From NCBI GenBank assembly GCA_030424545.1, contig JAUHWL010000011.1, positions 1 to 64,000 on the forward strand: 64,000 nt of DNA, given 5' to 3'. The notes beneath the pieces were generated by a model that had not been told where the DNA came from, did no database searches, and worked only from the letters and a program-made list of their open reading frames with translations. Every line of letters begins with the position of its first letter. The first letter of the stretch is position 1. The DNA is from Bacteroidia bacterium (GTDB lineage Bacteria; Bacteroidota; Bacteroidia; Flavobacteriales; Schleiferiaceae). Below are positions 42,185-51,699 of the stretch, one piece after another. The position numbers and the translations under genes are program-made.

Positions 42185-45100
42185 ATGACTTATAAAATGC
42201 GTCCCCTCAAACTCTCCGGCCTCGAGCCGCTCATCATTGACGAAACCAGCAACTTCGTGAATATTGGCGAGCGCACAAATGTGACCGGTTCGCGTAAGTT
42301 TTTGCGGTTGATAAAAGAAGAAAAATTTGAGGAAGCGTTAGATGTTGCCCGCGATCAAGTAGATGGTGGCGCGCAAATTATCGATATAAATGTAGACGAA
42401 GGCATGATTGATGGCGTAGAAACCATGGTGAAATTTCTTCACTTGGTGGCTGCCGAGCCAGATATTGCGCGCGTTCCCATCATGATAGATTCCAGTAAAT
42501 GGGAAATTATTGAGGCAGGATTGCGCTGCGTTCAGGGCAAAGCGGTGGTAAATTCCATCAGCTTAAAAGCGGGCGAAGCCGAGTTTCTACACCAAGCAAA
42601 ATTAATTATGCGTTACGGTGCTGCCGTTGTGGTTATGGCGTTTGATGAAGATGGTCAGGCCGATAATTACGAAAGACGCATCCAGATTTGTGAGCGTTCA
42701 TACAAATTATTGACAGAAAAACTTGGTTTTCCGCCAGAAGATATCATCTTCGATCCAAACATATTTCCCGTGGCCACTGGCATGGACGAACATCGCAGAA
42801 ATGCGCTCGACTTTTTTGCCGCCACCAAATGGATTAAAGAAAACTTGCCACACGCACGCGTGAGTGGTGGTGTGAGCAACGCATCGTTTAGCTTTCGCGG
42901 AAACGATAAAGTGCGCGAAGCTATGCACGCGTCTTTTCTGTACCACGCCATAAAAAACGGCATGGATATGGGCATTGTAAACCCGGCCATGCTCGAGGTT
43001 TATTCGGAAGTTGACAAAGAATTAATGCAGTATGTAGAGGATGTAATTCTTGATAGAAGAGACGATGCCACCGAACGTTTGCTTGAGTTTGCCGAAACCG
43101 TAAAAGGCGATGGCAAAAAGCAAGTAAAAGATTTAAAATGGCGCGAAGGAACCGTGCAAGAACGCATTACGCATGCACTTGTAAAAGGCATTGACGAGTT
43201 TATTATTGAAGATACCGAAGCGGCCCGATTGCTTTTTGAGAAACCATTACAAGTTATAGAAGGTCCGTTAATGGACGGCATGGGCGTAGTTGGCGATCTT
43301 TTTGGCAGCGGCCAAATGTTTTTACCGCAGGTGGTAAAAAGTGCTCGGGTGATGAAAAAGGCGGTGGCTTATTTGGAGCCTTTCTTAGAAGAAGAAAAAC
43401 GTGCTAATTTGGCTGCTAACCCCACCCCGGCCCTAGCCGCAGGGGAGGGAGACGAAGTTGAAACTTCGGATGGTCACGCCACGGTTCCTCCCCCTACGGG
43501 GGAGGTTAGGAGGGGGTCAGAGACGCATCAATTACCTCGCTACAATACAGCAGACCCTAAAGCCTACATTGCCTTGCGAGAAATTCAAATGGATCAGCGG
43601 AAGAATCCAACTGTAGCTGAATCCTTTTTGTGGAAAGCAATTCGCGGCAAGAATATAGAAGGATATAAATTTAGAAGACAACATATTATTGGGCATTATA
43701 TAGCTGATTTTGTGTGTTTGGAACCACGATTAATTGTTGAAGTTGATGGTAGAATTCACCAGCTTCCAGAAAATAAAGAACATGATGAAATAAGGACATC
43801 GCATTTAAATGATCTTGGTTTCGCTGTCATTCGATTCACAAATGAAGAAGTTTTAAATGATATTGTTTCAGTTGAAAATGAGTTGAAAAAGGCGCTCAAT
43901 AAACTAAGAGTTGACCCCACCCCGGCCCTCCCCAAAAGGGAGGGAGACGAAGCTGAAACTTCGGATGGTCACACCACGGTTCCTCCCCCTGCGGGGGAGG
44001 TTAGGAGGGGGTCAGCGGAAAAGGCTAAATCTTCTGGTGCCGGCCGCGTTCTCCTCGCCACAGTAAAAGGCGATGTGCACGACATTGGTAAAAACATTGT
44101 GGGTGTGGTTTTGGCTTGCAACAACTACGAAATTGTTGATTTAGGCGTGATGGTTCCGCCAGAAAAAATTCTGCAAACCGCCATTGACGAAAACGTAGAT
44201 GCCATTGGTTTAAGCGGATTGATTACGCCAAGTTTAGACGAAATGATTCATTTGGCGCGCGAAATGGAACGCCAAGGATTTACCATGCCACTGCTAATTG
44301 GCGGTGCAACAACAAGTTTGGCGCACACAGCCGTAAAAGTAGATACCGAATACAGCGGCCCCGTTGTGCATGTAAATGATGCCAGCCGCGCTGTAAATGT
44401 GGTGAGTAAATTGTTGCAGAAAGACGCCCGAGACGAGTACGTTTCTGAGCGAAAAGCGCAATATGCAAAAATCAGAGAAGGATACGCAAAAAACAAAAAG
44501 GCAAAGCCTACACTAAGTATTGCGGCTGCGCGCGAGAATAAATTCGCGATTGATTGGGGAAATTATACGCCACCAGTGCCCAAAAAATTGGGGGCTTTTG
44601 TTCTCGAAAATTATCCGCTCAAAAAGCTGGTACCGTTTATAGATTGGACACCATTTTTCCAAACATGGCAGTTGCACGGCAAGTTTCCGGCATTGTTAGA
44701 AGATGAAAAAATAGGTACAGAAGCCAAAAAACTTTACAAAGATGCGCAAGAAATGTTGCGCCTAATTGTGCGCGAAAATTGGCTGCAAGCCAATGGCACG
44801 TACGGACTTTTCGAAGCAAATGCCGTAAACGATGACATCGTTTTGACGAAAGAAAATGAAACATTTTTCACGCTTCGTCAGCAAGGCGATTTTAAACCCG
44901 GGATTGCCAATTATGCGTTGAGCGATTTTATCGCGCCAGCCGCCAGCGGCAAAACCGATTATGTAGGATGTTTTGCAGTAACAGCCGGTTTGGGAATTGA
45001 CAACCGCGTTAAACAGTTTGAAGCCGACAATAATGATTACAAAGCGTTGTTGCTAAAATCGCTTGCCGATAGATTGGCCGAAGCGTTTGCAGAACATTTG

Positions 45101-45463
45101 CATTTGCGCGTGCGCACTGAATTTTGGGGCTACGCGCCCGATGAAAACTTGGCCAACGAAGATTTAATAAAAGAAAATTACCAAGGCATTCGGCCCGCGC
45201 CCGGTTATCCGGCTTGCCCAGATCACCTTGAAAAACGAACCATTTTTAAACTTTTACAACCTGAAAAAGTGGGGTTGGTTTTAACAGAAAGTTTGGCGAT
45301 GTTTCCAGCTGCTGCGGTTTCAGGCTATTATTTTAGTCATCCGCAAAGCCGCTATTTTGCTGTGCGCGATGTAGACCAAGATCAGTTAGAAGATTACGCC
45401 AACAGAAAAGGAATAACCATAGAAGAAGCAGAAAAATGGCTTCGCCCAGTTTTGAAATACTAA
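42185..45463 (+). CDS. metH: Methionine synthase C-terminal half with inserted DUF559 nuclease domain
   Basis: The 1092-aa protein contains the MetH folate domain ([14 protein letters not shown] at the start), the cobalamin cap (~330-405), then a ~199-residue insert (412-610), the cobalamin-binding domain (DVHDIG at 630-635, His632 as axial ligand) and the SAM-dependent activation domain ([12 protein letters not shown] near the end). The insert is a whole DUF559 domain between two 34-codon repeats, all in frame. It lies at a flexible inter-domain linker, so the enzyme may still work. A normal protein of this kind would be ~890 aa. Regulated by the upstream riboswitch; metF follows. Confidence 0.93.
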   Translation: MTYKMRPLKLSGLEPLIIDETSNFVNIGERTNVTGSRKFLRLIKEEKFEEALDVARDQVDGGAQIIDINVDEGMIDGVETMVKFLHLVAAEPDIARVPIMIDSSKWEIIEAGLRCVQGKAVVNSISLKAGEAEFLHQAKLIMRYGAAVVVMAFDEDGQADNYERRIQICERSYKLLTEKLGFPPEDIIFDPNIFPVATGMDEHRRNALDFFAATKWIKENLPHARVSGGVSNASFSFRGNDKVREAMHASFLYHAIKNGMDMGIVNPAMLEVYSEVDKELMQYVEDVILDRRDDATERLLEFAETVKGDGKKQVKDLKWREGTVQERITHALVKGIDEFIIEDTEAARLLFEKPLQVIEGPLMDGMGVVGDLFGSGQMFLPQVVKSARVMKKAVAYLEPFLEEEKRANLAANPTPALAAGEGDEVETSDGHATVPPPTGEVRRGSETHQLPRYNTADPKAYIALREIQMDQRKNPTVAESFLWKAIRGKNIEGYKFRRQHIIGHYIADFVCLEPRLIVEVDGRIHQLPENKEHDEIRTSHLNDLGFAVIRFTNEEVLNDIVSVENELKKALNKLRVDPTPALPKREGDEAETSDGHTTVPPPAGEVRRGSAEKAKSSGAGRVLLATVKGDVHDIGKNIVGVVLACNNYEIVDLGVMVPPEKILQTAIDENVDAIGLSGLITPSLDEMIHLAREMERQGFTMPLLIGGATTSLAHTAVKVDTEYSGPVVHVNDASRAVNVVSKLLQKDARDEYVSERKAQYAKIREGYAKNKKAKPTLSIAAARENKFAIDWGNYTPPVPKKLGAFVLENYPLKKLVPFIDWTPFFQTWQLHGKFPALLEDEKIGTEAKKLYKDAQEMLRLIVRENWLQANGTYGLFEANAVNDDIVLTKENETFFTLRQQGDFKPGIANYALSDFIAPAASGKTDYVGCFAVTAGLGIDNRVKQFEADNNDYKALLLKSLADRLAEAFAEHLHLRVRTEFWGYAPDENLANEDLIKENYQGIRPAPGYPACPDHLEKRTIFKLLQPEKVGLVLTESLAMFPAAAVSGYYFSHPQSRYFAVRDVDQDQLEDYANRKGITIEEAEKWLRPVLKY
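43419..43520 (+). repeat. 102-bp hairpin-rich repeat, left copy, in metH
   Basis: It encodes [20 protein letters not shown] and continues [12 protein letters not shown]. Internal hairpins are GAAGTTGAAACTTC and CCTCCCCCTACGGGGGAGG. It is 102 bp (34 codons) with no stop in the host frame. The right copy at 43914-44015 has the same length and differs mainly in one stem. Confidence 0.9.
43521..43913 (+). other. DUF559 (PD-(D/E)XK-like endonuclease) domain inside metH
   Basis: 131 codons between the two repeats. [19 protein letters not shown] is the usual DUF559 opening, then [18 protein letters not shown] and [11 protein letters not shown] carry the D...E-x-D acidic residues of Vsr/PD-(D/E)XK-like nucleases, closing with [15 protein letters not shown]. 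An in-frame ATG exists at 43589. The domain appears intact. It is part of the host ORF, not a separate gene. Confidence 0.85.
43914..44015 (+). repeat. 102-bp hairpin-rich repeat, right copy, in metH
   Basis: Direct repeat of 43419-43520. It begins TGACCCC (43912) and ends GGGGTCA (44008-44014), an inverted pair. Contains the stems CCCTCCC/GGGAGGG, GAAGCTGAAACTTC and CCTCCCCCTGCGGGGGAGG. Start-to-start distance to the left copy is 495 bp (165 codons). Confidence 0.9.
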
Positions 45464-45500
45464 AGACTCACCACTAAAGACTCACCACTAAAAACTCACG
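45459..45500 (+). repeat. Three 14-bp tandem repeats between metH and metF
   Basis: Units ACTAAAGACTCACC, ACTAAAGACTCACC and ACTAAAAACTCACG in direct tandem; the metH stop codon TAA is part of the first unit. metF starts 7 nt after the last. Confidence 0.85.
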
Positions 45501-45507
45501 ACTTATT

Positions 45508-46461
45508 ATGAAGGTAATCGACATCCTAAATCAAAGCAATAAAACCATCTTTTCTTTCGAAATATTGCCCCCGTTAAAAGGACAAAATATCAACGATATT
45601 TATGCAAATATTGATCCGTTAATGGAATTTAATCCGCCATTTATTAACGTAACCTACCACCGCGAAGAAGTGGTTTATAAGCGTTTAGACGGTGGTTTGC
45701 TTCAGCCGAAAACCGTGCGCAAACGCCCGGGTACCGTAGGTATTTGTGCTGCGCTGATGAACAAATATAAAGTGGAACCGGTGCCGCATATTTTGTGTGG
45801 CGGGTTTAGCAAAGAAGATACCGAAAACGCCCTCATCGACTTGAACTTTTTGGGCATCCAAAATGTGTTGGCGCTGCGCGGAGATTCATTAAAAGGCGAG
45901 AACTTTTTTGTGCCCGAAAAAGACGGACACACCTATGCCGAAGAATTGGTGCAGCAAATTGTGGGCATGAACAAGGGCCAATATTTAGACGAAGAATTAC
46001 AGAATTCTAGCCAAACCGATTTCAGCATTGGCGTGGCGGGCTATCCGGGGAAACATTTTGAGGCACCCAGCATCAATATCGACATTAGTTATTTAAAACA
46101 AAAAGTAGATGCCGGTGCCGATTACATCATCACCCAATTGTTTTTCGACAACGATAAATATTTCAATTTTGTAGATAAATGCCGCGCTGCGGGAATCACG
46201 GTGCCCATTATTCCCGGTATCAAACCCATCGCCACCAAAAAGCAATTAAGCATTTTACCCAACCGTTTTCATGTGGATATACCTGATGAGCTTGCGCTAG
46301 AAATAATAAAGTGCAAAGACAATGCAGCCGCGCGCGAAGTAGGCGTGGCGTGGGCTACCCAACAAAGCAAAGAGCTGATAGACGCAGGTGTGCCTGTAGT
46401 ACATTTTTACAGCATGGGCAAAAGCGACAATATTTACCAAGTGGCCAAAGCATTGTTTTAG
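45508..46461 (+). CDS. metF: Methylenetetrahydrofolate reductase
   Basis: The 317-aa flavoenzyme supplies 5-methyl-THF to MetH. Blocks present are SFEILPPLKG with the catalytic Glu, PPFINVTYHREE, GICAALMNKYKVEPVPHILCGGF, VLALRGD, VDAGADYIITQLFFDN and VPIIPGIKPI. The C-terminus HFYSMGKSDNIYQVAKAL is intact. Last gene of the methionine operon. Confidence 0.95.
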   Translation: MKVIDILNQSNKTIFSFEILPPLKGQNINDIYANIDPLMEFNPPFINVTYHREEVVYKRLDGGLLQPKTVRKRPGTVGICAALMNKYKVEPVPHILCGGFSKEDTENALIDLNFLGIQNVLALRGDSLKGENFFVPEKDGHTYAEELVQQIVGMNKGQYLDEELQNSSQTDFSIGVAGYPGKHFEAPSINIDISYLKQKVDAGADYIITQLFFDNDKYFNFVDKCRAAGITVPIIPGIKPIATKKQLSILPNRFHVDIPDELALEIIKCKDNAAAREVGVAWATQQSKELIDAGVPVVHFYSMGKSDNIYQVAKALF

Positions 46462-46492
46462 AAACTAATTTTTTAAAAATAATAATTGTTGC

Positions 46493-46530
46493 AAAAAAAA
46501 GTGGTTGCCTTTTCGAGACAACCACTTTTT
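46493..46530. terminator. Bidirectional terminator between metF and the kelch gene
   Basis: AAAAGTGGTTG (46497-46507) pairs with CAACCACTTTT (46519-46529), with A-run before and T-run after. Confidence 0.9.
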
Positions 46531-46550
46531 AATTGGAAGAATATATAGTG

Positions 46551-47741
46551 TTAATTCTGAACCATAACTTTTTCTGTTTTTGCTAATTCTCCGTTTACAT
46601 AAAACTGAACAAAGTAAAAACCATTACTTAAACCGGTTACATCCATGCGGTTTGTAGTGCCATCATTACTTGCAATTGGTTGACCAACACTATTAAGAAT
46701 AACGATTTGTGAAAGATTTTTATTTAATTCCCAAGCAATAAAATTTTTTGCAGGATTTGGGTAAGCAATCAGTTTACTCGCATCATTCTCTTCAATAGAA
46801 ATTGTTGCTGCGGCTATATCAAATTTCCATAAATCTGTTGGGTATTGATTGTTTTGTCGGTTACGACCACCAAAGAAATAGACCTCGTCATTAATAACAA
46901 AACTACCAGGTGCCCAACGGCTAACCCCGGGATGAGGAGGAAATTGCGTCCAAATATCTGTTGTAGGCGAGTAGCGCCACATTTCTCCGGTAGACATAAA
47001 ACTATGATTATCACCATCTCCGCTTAAAACATAGCCAAAACCAGCATGAGAAAATTGTGTACCCGCTACGCGCGCTTCACCGGGAAACTGATTCATGGCA
47101 GTCCATGTATTTGTGGCTGTATCAAGCTTATACCAATCTTTATAAATTGAATTGGCATTGTGTCCTAAACCTGCAAACAACTCACCACCTGCGTTAAATT
47201 GAAAAGGGTGATGACGAGGTGGGCCTGGTAAATCTGCCACCTTTGTCCATGTGTTTGCATCAATTTTGTACATCCACCAGTCTTTCAGGTTTCCGCTTGC
47301 GTCATCTCCAAGACCTACGTAAATTCTATTTCCAATACCGATAAATGCAGGATGTCTTCTTCCTGTACAAGCACAACTTGCAAGTTGTGTCCATTGGCCG
47401 CTTACCGCATCATAGCTCCACATGTCGTTTAAATACTGCGTATTGGTAGCACCAAAACCTAAATAGGCTTTGCCATTAACCACAGTACCAATACCAAAGC
47501 TTCTAGCGGTTCCGGGAAAAGGAGTTAATGTGCTCCATGCGTCTAATATGGGGTCATATTCATAAAAAGCTTTTGTAGGTTGGTTGTTGCTTGTAGTGCC
47601 TGTTACGGCATATCCCTTACCTTCTAGCGAAAACGAAATTGGGTGATGTCTGCCAATTGGCGCATTGGCTTGTTGTTGCCATGATTGAGAAAATGTTGGG
47701 GCTGAAATAACGAGTGCAGCGAAAAGATAAAATAGTTTCAT
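46551..47741 (-). CDS. Kelch-repeat T9SS-secreted protein
   Basis: The 396-aa protein has a signal peptide (MKLFYLFAALVISAPTFSQ) and about six kelch repeats that form a propeller (RHHPISFSLEGKGYAVTG..YDPILDAWSTL, AYLGFGATN..DMWSYDAVSGQWTQL, VYFFGGRN..DLWKFDI). It ends in a type A sorting domain (KLIAYPNPAKNFIAWEL ... SNGFYFVQFYVNGELAKTEKVMVQN). Likely surface or secreted; ligand unknown. Confidence 0.87.
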   Translation of the reverse strand: MKLFYLFAALVISAPTFSQSWQQQANAPIGRHHPISFSLEGKGYAVTGTTSNNQPTKAFYEYDPILDAWSTLTPFPGTARSFGIGTVVNGKAYLGFGATNTQYLNDMWSYDAVSGQWTQLASCACTGRRHPAFIGIGNRIYVGLGDDASGNLKDWWMYKIDANTWTKVADLPGPPRHHPFQFNAGGELFAGLGHNANSIYKDWYKLDTATNTWTAMNQFPGEARVAGTQFSHAGFGYVLSGDGDNHSFMSTGEMWRYSPTTDIWTQFPPHPGVSRWAPGSFVINDEVYFFGGRNRQNNQYPTDLWKFDIAAATISIEENDASKLIAYPNPAKNFIAWELNKNLSQIVILNSVGQPIASNDGTTNRMDVTGLSNGFYFVQFYVNGELAKTEKVMVQN

Positions 47742-47783
47742 GTTCTAATAGTTTGTGCTTTAACACATCGTTTTTTGAAAAGT

Positions 47784-48686
47784 TTAATTTTTTTTAGATT
47801 CTATCCAAAGTGCTATTTTTTTAGAAACAATGGCACCAGAATTTTTTTCTAAATGCACCCCATCTGTATAAGTAAAATGGTTGTTTTCGGGTGATAAATC
47901 TAGATAGCCATTAGCGTTTGTAATTCTGGCAGCAATAAGTGCGTTAAAATCAGGTATTAATGATTGCTCAATTTCAAAAAGTCCGGGCGACACGGGAAGG
48001 CGCACAACGTAAACATCGCCAAGGTTGGCCAAATAGTTTACCGTTTTTTCTAAATAAGCTAAGCGTACGTTAGATACCTTGTATTCGGCCAAGCTGCTTT
48101 TAGAATCTATTAATGTGCTTTTGGTTCTTCGGTTTACCGAGGCGGTATCTGTAGCCAAATTTACTTCTAGCCAGCCGTTGTTGTGCAACAAGGCCACATC
48201 AGATTTAAAGAGCAGTTTGTAATATCCACCAAACATGTACTTGGTTAAATAGGCGTAATTGGGATTTTTATCAACGCTTTGCATGTTGGCAACGCACGAT
48301 TGGTTTTCTCTAAAACTGCTTGTGTCGTTTGGATTTTGGCATCGGCTAGAAATGCTCCAAGCATCAACAGTAAGAACAAACGTTTGCCTATTTTGGGTTG
48401 TATTTAATTTGCGTTTTATGCTGGCCAAATACACTGGCCCAAAAGGACTTTTGCTAATATCAAACGAATAATTAAACAGGTTTATGCCCAGTTCCTCTTG
48501 AAATATTTGGGGCTGTAAACCTTGCGCAGATTTAGATGTGCCGAGGATTAAATGGTTTTGTTTTGGGGTGGAAAATTTTAAATAATAGGGATCCGCATAA
48601 CCATCGGCTAATAAAAATATGGCGTAAACAGTTGCTATTAATAGCAGCGTAAAAATGAGCACATTGGTTATAAACTTCTTCATCAC
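47784..48686 (-). CDS. SGNH/DltD-like partner of an MBOAT acyltransferase
   Basis: The 300-aa protein has an N-terminal membrane segment (~7-28) and extracytoplasmic blocks LILGTSKSAQGLQPQ (block I-like, Ser nucleophile candidate) and HFTYTDGVHL (Asp/His pair), as in DltD/AlgJ-type proteins that work with MBOAT transferases. It starts 1 nt after the MBOAT stop, so they are coupled. It probably receives or transfers an acyl group on a cell-surface polymer; the polymer is unknown. Confidence 0.7.
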   Translation of the reverse strand: MMKKFITNVLIFTLLLIATVYAIFLLADGYADPYYLKFSTPKQNHLILGTSKSAQGLQPQIFQEELGINLFNYSFDISKSPFGPVYLASIKRKLNTTQNRQTFVLTVDAWSISSRCQNPNDTSSFRENQSCVANMQSVDKNPNYAYLTKYMFGGYYKLLFKSDVALLHNNGWLEVNLATDTASVNRRTKSTLIDSKSSLAEYKVSNVRLAYLEKTVNYLANLGDVYVVRLPVSPGLFEIEQSLIPDFNALIAARITNANGYLDLSPENNHFTYTDGVHLEKNSGAIVSKKIALWIESKKN

Positions 48687-48687
48687 C

Positions 48688-50136
48688 CTAAAATTGAAAA
48701 TAGATAAACGCTTGACTTTGTGTGCCGAACAAGAAAATGAGCATGGCTATGCCGTAATAAAATCCCCATTTTAACGGTTTGCTCCAAGTACTTGTCAAGG
48801 TTTCTATGGCATATTTCTGCGTTCTGCCCATCCACTCTAAAACCAAAAAGAAAAGCACCAATCCTGCTACAATAGCGGCTTTTTTAATGCCTAAAAAATA
48901 GGGCATGCTCCATAAATCTGTTGTAAACATGGCGCTTATAAAATCAAAAGCGTGAGTTACGTTTTCGGCTCTAAAAAATATCCAAGCCAAGGTGGTAATA
49001 AAAAATGTAAGCGCCATTTGGCTAAATTCTTTTAGGTTGGGCAAAGGTTTGTTTTGCGCTACCGTATCGGTATATTTTCTGTTTTTATTGGTGAGTAATA
49101 GCGGGATGAAAAGCAGCGCATGCAAGGTTCCCCAAACAATAAAAGTCCAATTTGCGCCATGCCAAAAGCCACTTACAATAAAAATGATGAATGTATTTCT
49201 GATTACCGTAAACCTGTTTCCTCGGCTACCGCCTAAAGGGATGTATAAATAATCTCTAAACCATGTAGAAAGCGAAATGTGCCAACGCCTCCAAAACTCG
49301 GCAATGTTTCTAGAAAAATAGGGGAAGTTAAAGTTTTGTTGAAGGTTAAACCCGAACAGGCGAGAGGTGCCAATGGCAATGTCTGAATACCCCGAAAAAT
49401 CGCCATAAATCTGAAAGGAGAAAAAGATGGCGCCAATGGCCAACGTACTGCCCGAATAGTCTTGAGAATTGTTAAAAATTTGGTTGGCTACTTCGGCACA
49501 ATTATCGGCTATAACCATTTTTTTAAACAAACCCCAAAGAATTTGGCGCATGCCATCTACGGCTTGGTTGTAGTTAAATTGTCGCTTTTTGTAAAACTGG
49601 GGAAGCAAGTTGGTAGCCCTTTCTATTGGGCCGGCCACTAGCTGCGGAAAAAAGCTCACAAAGGCTGCGAACGAAATAAATTGGGTTGTGGCAGGTAGTT
49701 TTTTACGGTAAACATCAATGCTATAACTAAGCGTTTGAAACGTGTAAAAGCTAATACCAACGGGTAAAATTATTGATAGTGATTCGCCTTTTATATCGGC
49801 ACCAAAAAATGTAAAAGCGCTTATAAAGTTTTCTAAAAAGAAGTTGTAATATTTAAAAAAGCCGAGTAAACCTAGGTTTGTAACTACACTGGCAAAGAGC
49901 AAAAGTTTTCTTTTTTGCGGATTTTCTTCTCGGTTTAGTTTTAATCCAACGGTAAAATCTACCAAGGTGCTAAACAAGATTAACGCTAAGAACCGATAAT
50001 CCCACCAGCCGTAAAATACATAACTGGCCACAACCAAAAGGGCGTTTTGCCATTTTAAATTTTTGGCGGTTACAAACCAATAAAGCGCAAAAACTACGGG
50101 TAGAAAAATGGCAAAATCTATAGAATTAAAAAGCAT
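48688..50136 (-). CDS. MBOAT family O-acyltransferase (AlgI/DltB type)
   Basis: The 482-aa membrane protein has about 11 hydrophobic segments and the MBOAT core: FFPQLVAGPIERATNLLPQF, NFNFPYFSRNIAEFWRRWHI, WFRDYLYIPLGGSR and the catalytic GFWHGANWTFIVWG (His). It moves an acyl group across the inner membrane. Coupled to the SGNH-like gene downstream. Confidence 0.92.
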   Translation of the reverse strand: MLFNSIDFAIFLPVVFALYWFVTAKNLKWQNALLVVASYVFYGWWDYRFLALILFSTLVDFTVGLKLNREENPQKRKLLLFASVVTNLGLLGFFKYYNFFLENFISAFTFFGADIKGESLSIILPVGISFYTFQTLSYSIDVYRKKLPATTQFISFAAFVSFFPQLVAGPIERATNLLPQFYKKRQFNYNQAVDGMRQILWGLFKKMVIADNCAEVANQIFNNSQDYSGSTLAIGAIFFSFQIYGDFSGYSDIAIGTSRLFGFNLQQNFNFPYFSRNIAEFWRRWHISLSTWFRDYLYIPLGGSRGNRFTVIRNTFIIFIVSGFWHGANWTFIVWGTLHALLFIPLLLTNKNRKYTDTVAQNKPLPNLKEFSQMALTFFITTLAWIFFRAENVTHAFDFISAMFTTDLWSMPYFLGIKKAAIVAGLVLFFLVLEWMGRTQKYAIETLTSTWSKPLKWGFYYGIAMLIFLFGTQSQAFIYFQF

Positions 50137-50269
50137 AATTAGTTTTTAACAGATTGCTGTTTTGCCAAATTGAGTTTGATATTCTGGTGAGTAAATCTAT
50201 GCCGCAAGAAACGCAAGTTTTATCAATTGCAAAAAATGTGTTCAGGGCTTTTTAAATAAAAAGAGGAGG

Positions 50270-50896
50270 TTATCTATCGTGTATGCCTTTGCCGATAAAA
50301 ATATCGGGTTTTGCTTTTTCAATTCTAGATGTACGTGTTTTGCTTTGTTTTGGTGCCGCAAAATGCAGCAAATAGCCACGTTGCCTACCAGGCGTTAAGG
50401 CATAAAAAGCCGATTTAAAAATTTCGTCTTCACTAAAAATGTGCAAAAGCTCTTCTGGAATTTCATAGTCCGAAGTTTTCTTAAGGGCTACTTTTAATCC
50501 AGCTTTTTCTATTTCTATGGCTTCGAAAATGTAAGACTTAAGCAGGTTTTCTTGCGCGGCAATTTCTTTAACATTTGTAAAGCGTACTTGGCGCGTAGCT
50601 TGTACATTTTTAGTTTGTTGCACCAAAATTCCTTTTTTGTCTTGCAACAAAGCACCTTTAAAAAAGCTAATGCAGCAGTATTCTTTAAATGCACTTAGTA
50701 AGATAATATTATTGCCTTTGTAGGTATAGCAAGGGCTTCCCCATTTAGATTCTTCGGTTAAGCCGCAATCTAAAAGTAAGGCCCTTACACGTGCTAATTC
50801 TGCTTTCCACGTGTGCACTTTGCATTGGGGTGTGCCACCTAAAGAGCAGCGTCCGCATCCATCTATAAAATATACCTCGGGGTTTGTAGTCATCAA
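50270..50896 (-). CDS. YdeI/OmpD-associated family protein (DUF1801-like)
   Basis: The 208-aa protein has an N-terminal Cys cluster (GCGRCSLGGTPQCKVH, a possible metal site), a DUF1801-like domain (SPCYTYKGNNIILLSAFKEYCCISFFKGALL) and the C-terminal bacteriocin-protection/YdeI segment (PEELLHIFSEDEIFKSAFYALTPGRQRGYLLHFA) ending in basic residues. Cytoplasmic; role not established. Confidence 0.75.
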   Translation of the reverse strand: MMTTNPEVYFIDGCGRCSLGGTPQCKVHTWKAELARVRALLLDCGLTEESKWGSPCYTYKGNNIILLSAFKEYCCISFFKGALLQDKKGILVQQTKNVQATRQVRFTNVKEIAAQENLLKSYIFEAIEIEKAGLKVALKKTSDYEIPEELLHIFSEDEIFKSAFYALTPGRQRGYLLHFAAPKQSKTRTSRIEKAKPDIFIGKGIHDR

Positions 50897-51024
50897 TATT
50901 TTAAAAATTTGATATTAAAAAAGAGATGACAAATTAATCATAATTACGGGGTAAAAAAGTGTTTTTGGTTTTGCAGATAAATGCAGACAATGCGCTATAA
51001 TTCTGTTAAGCGGATGCTGATTTT

Positions 51025-51591
51025 TTAATTTGTAAAAAGCAACGAATAAGTCATTGTATGGTTTCCATTGCTTAGTTTTAAGGAAAAGCAAATTTTTGTT
51101 ATGCCTTCAAAATTTTCTACCTCTTGTAAGGTCCATAATGCATCATAAAGACCTTTATCGGTAAATACAACAAATTTTGTTTGCGTTATTTCTAATCCTT
51201 GAGACGTAGCTAGTTCTTTTACCTTTTCAAATTCTTCGCTAAGGTTATCATATGTGTAAGGAAATGATTTAGCATATTTAAAATCTGTTCCAATTAAAGT
51301 ATCAATAGCCAAAACAACGCTTGGATCGTCATAATCTCTAATTGTATCAATAACGGCATCATCAATTACTTTAATCTTATTGCCAAATGCAGGAACAACT
51401 TTTGTAAAATAATGCGCATCTGTTGTTGTAGTGTTTTCTGGAGTGTATTTGATTAACGAGTATGTTGTTTCACCATCGTTAAAGGTAAAAATGGTTTCCT
51501 TGTTCAAGTCAGATTTTTGTTCGCACTGAATAAAAAGAGCAATACAAACAAGTAAAATAGCAGGCAATAAATTTTTAGTAAGATTCATCAT
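51025..51591 (-). CDS. Lipoprotein of unknown function
   Basis: The 188-aa protein has a lipobox (CIALFIQCEQK, Cys ~24). The rest (FTFNDGETTYSLIKYTPENT, VFTDKGLYDALWTLQEVENFEGITKI) is not recognised. Monocistronic, between the YdeI-like gene and rlmB. Confidence 0.6.
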   Translation of the reverse strand: MMNLTKNLLPAILLVCIALFIQCEQKSDLNKETIFTFNDGETTYSLIKYTPENTTTTDAHYFTKVVPAFGNKIKVIDDAVIDTIRDYDDPSVVLAIDTLIGTDFKYAKSFPYTYDNLSEEFEKVKELATSQGLEITQTKFVVFTDKGLYDALWTLQEVENFEGITKICFSLKLSNGNHTMTYSLLFTN

Positions 51592-51699
51592 GTTAGGGTT
51601 TAAGCGTTGGTAAATATTTCAAAAACAAACGCATAAAAATTCCTTCTGGTATAATGTATCCCAAAAGTGCCTAAAGAATTTATGAGGAGAAAACCTCTG

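Noticed and set aside
43419-44015. Intein in metH
   Set aside because: There is no Cys/Ser at the first junction, no TxxH block and no HN-Cys/Ser/Thr at the end. The insert has repeat ends and a DUF559 domain instead.
41054-45463. metH as a pseudogene split by a stop
   Set aside because: The halves end and start at domain borders with separate ribosome-binding regions; a two-gene MetH is known in Bacteroidota.
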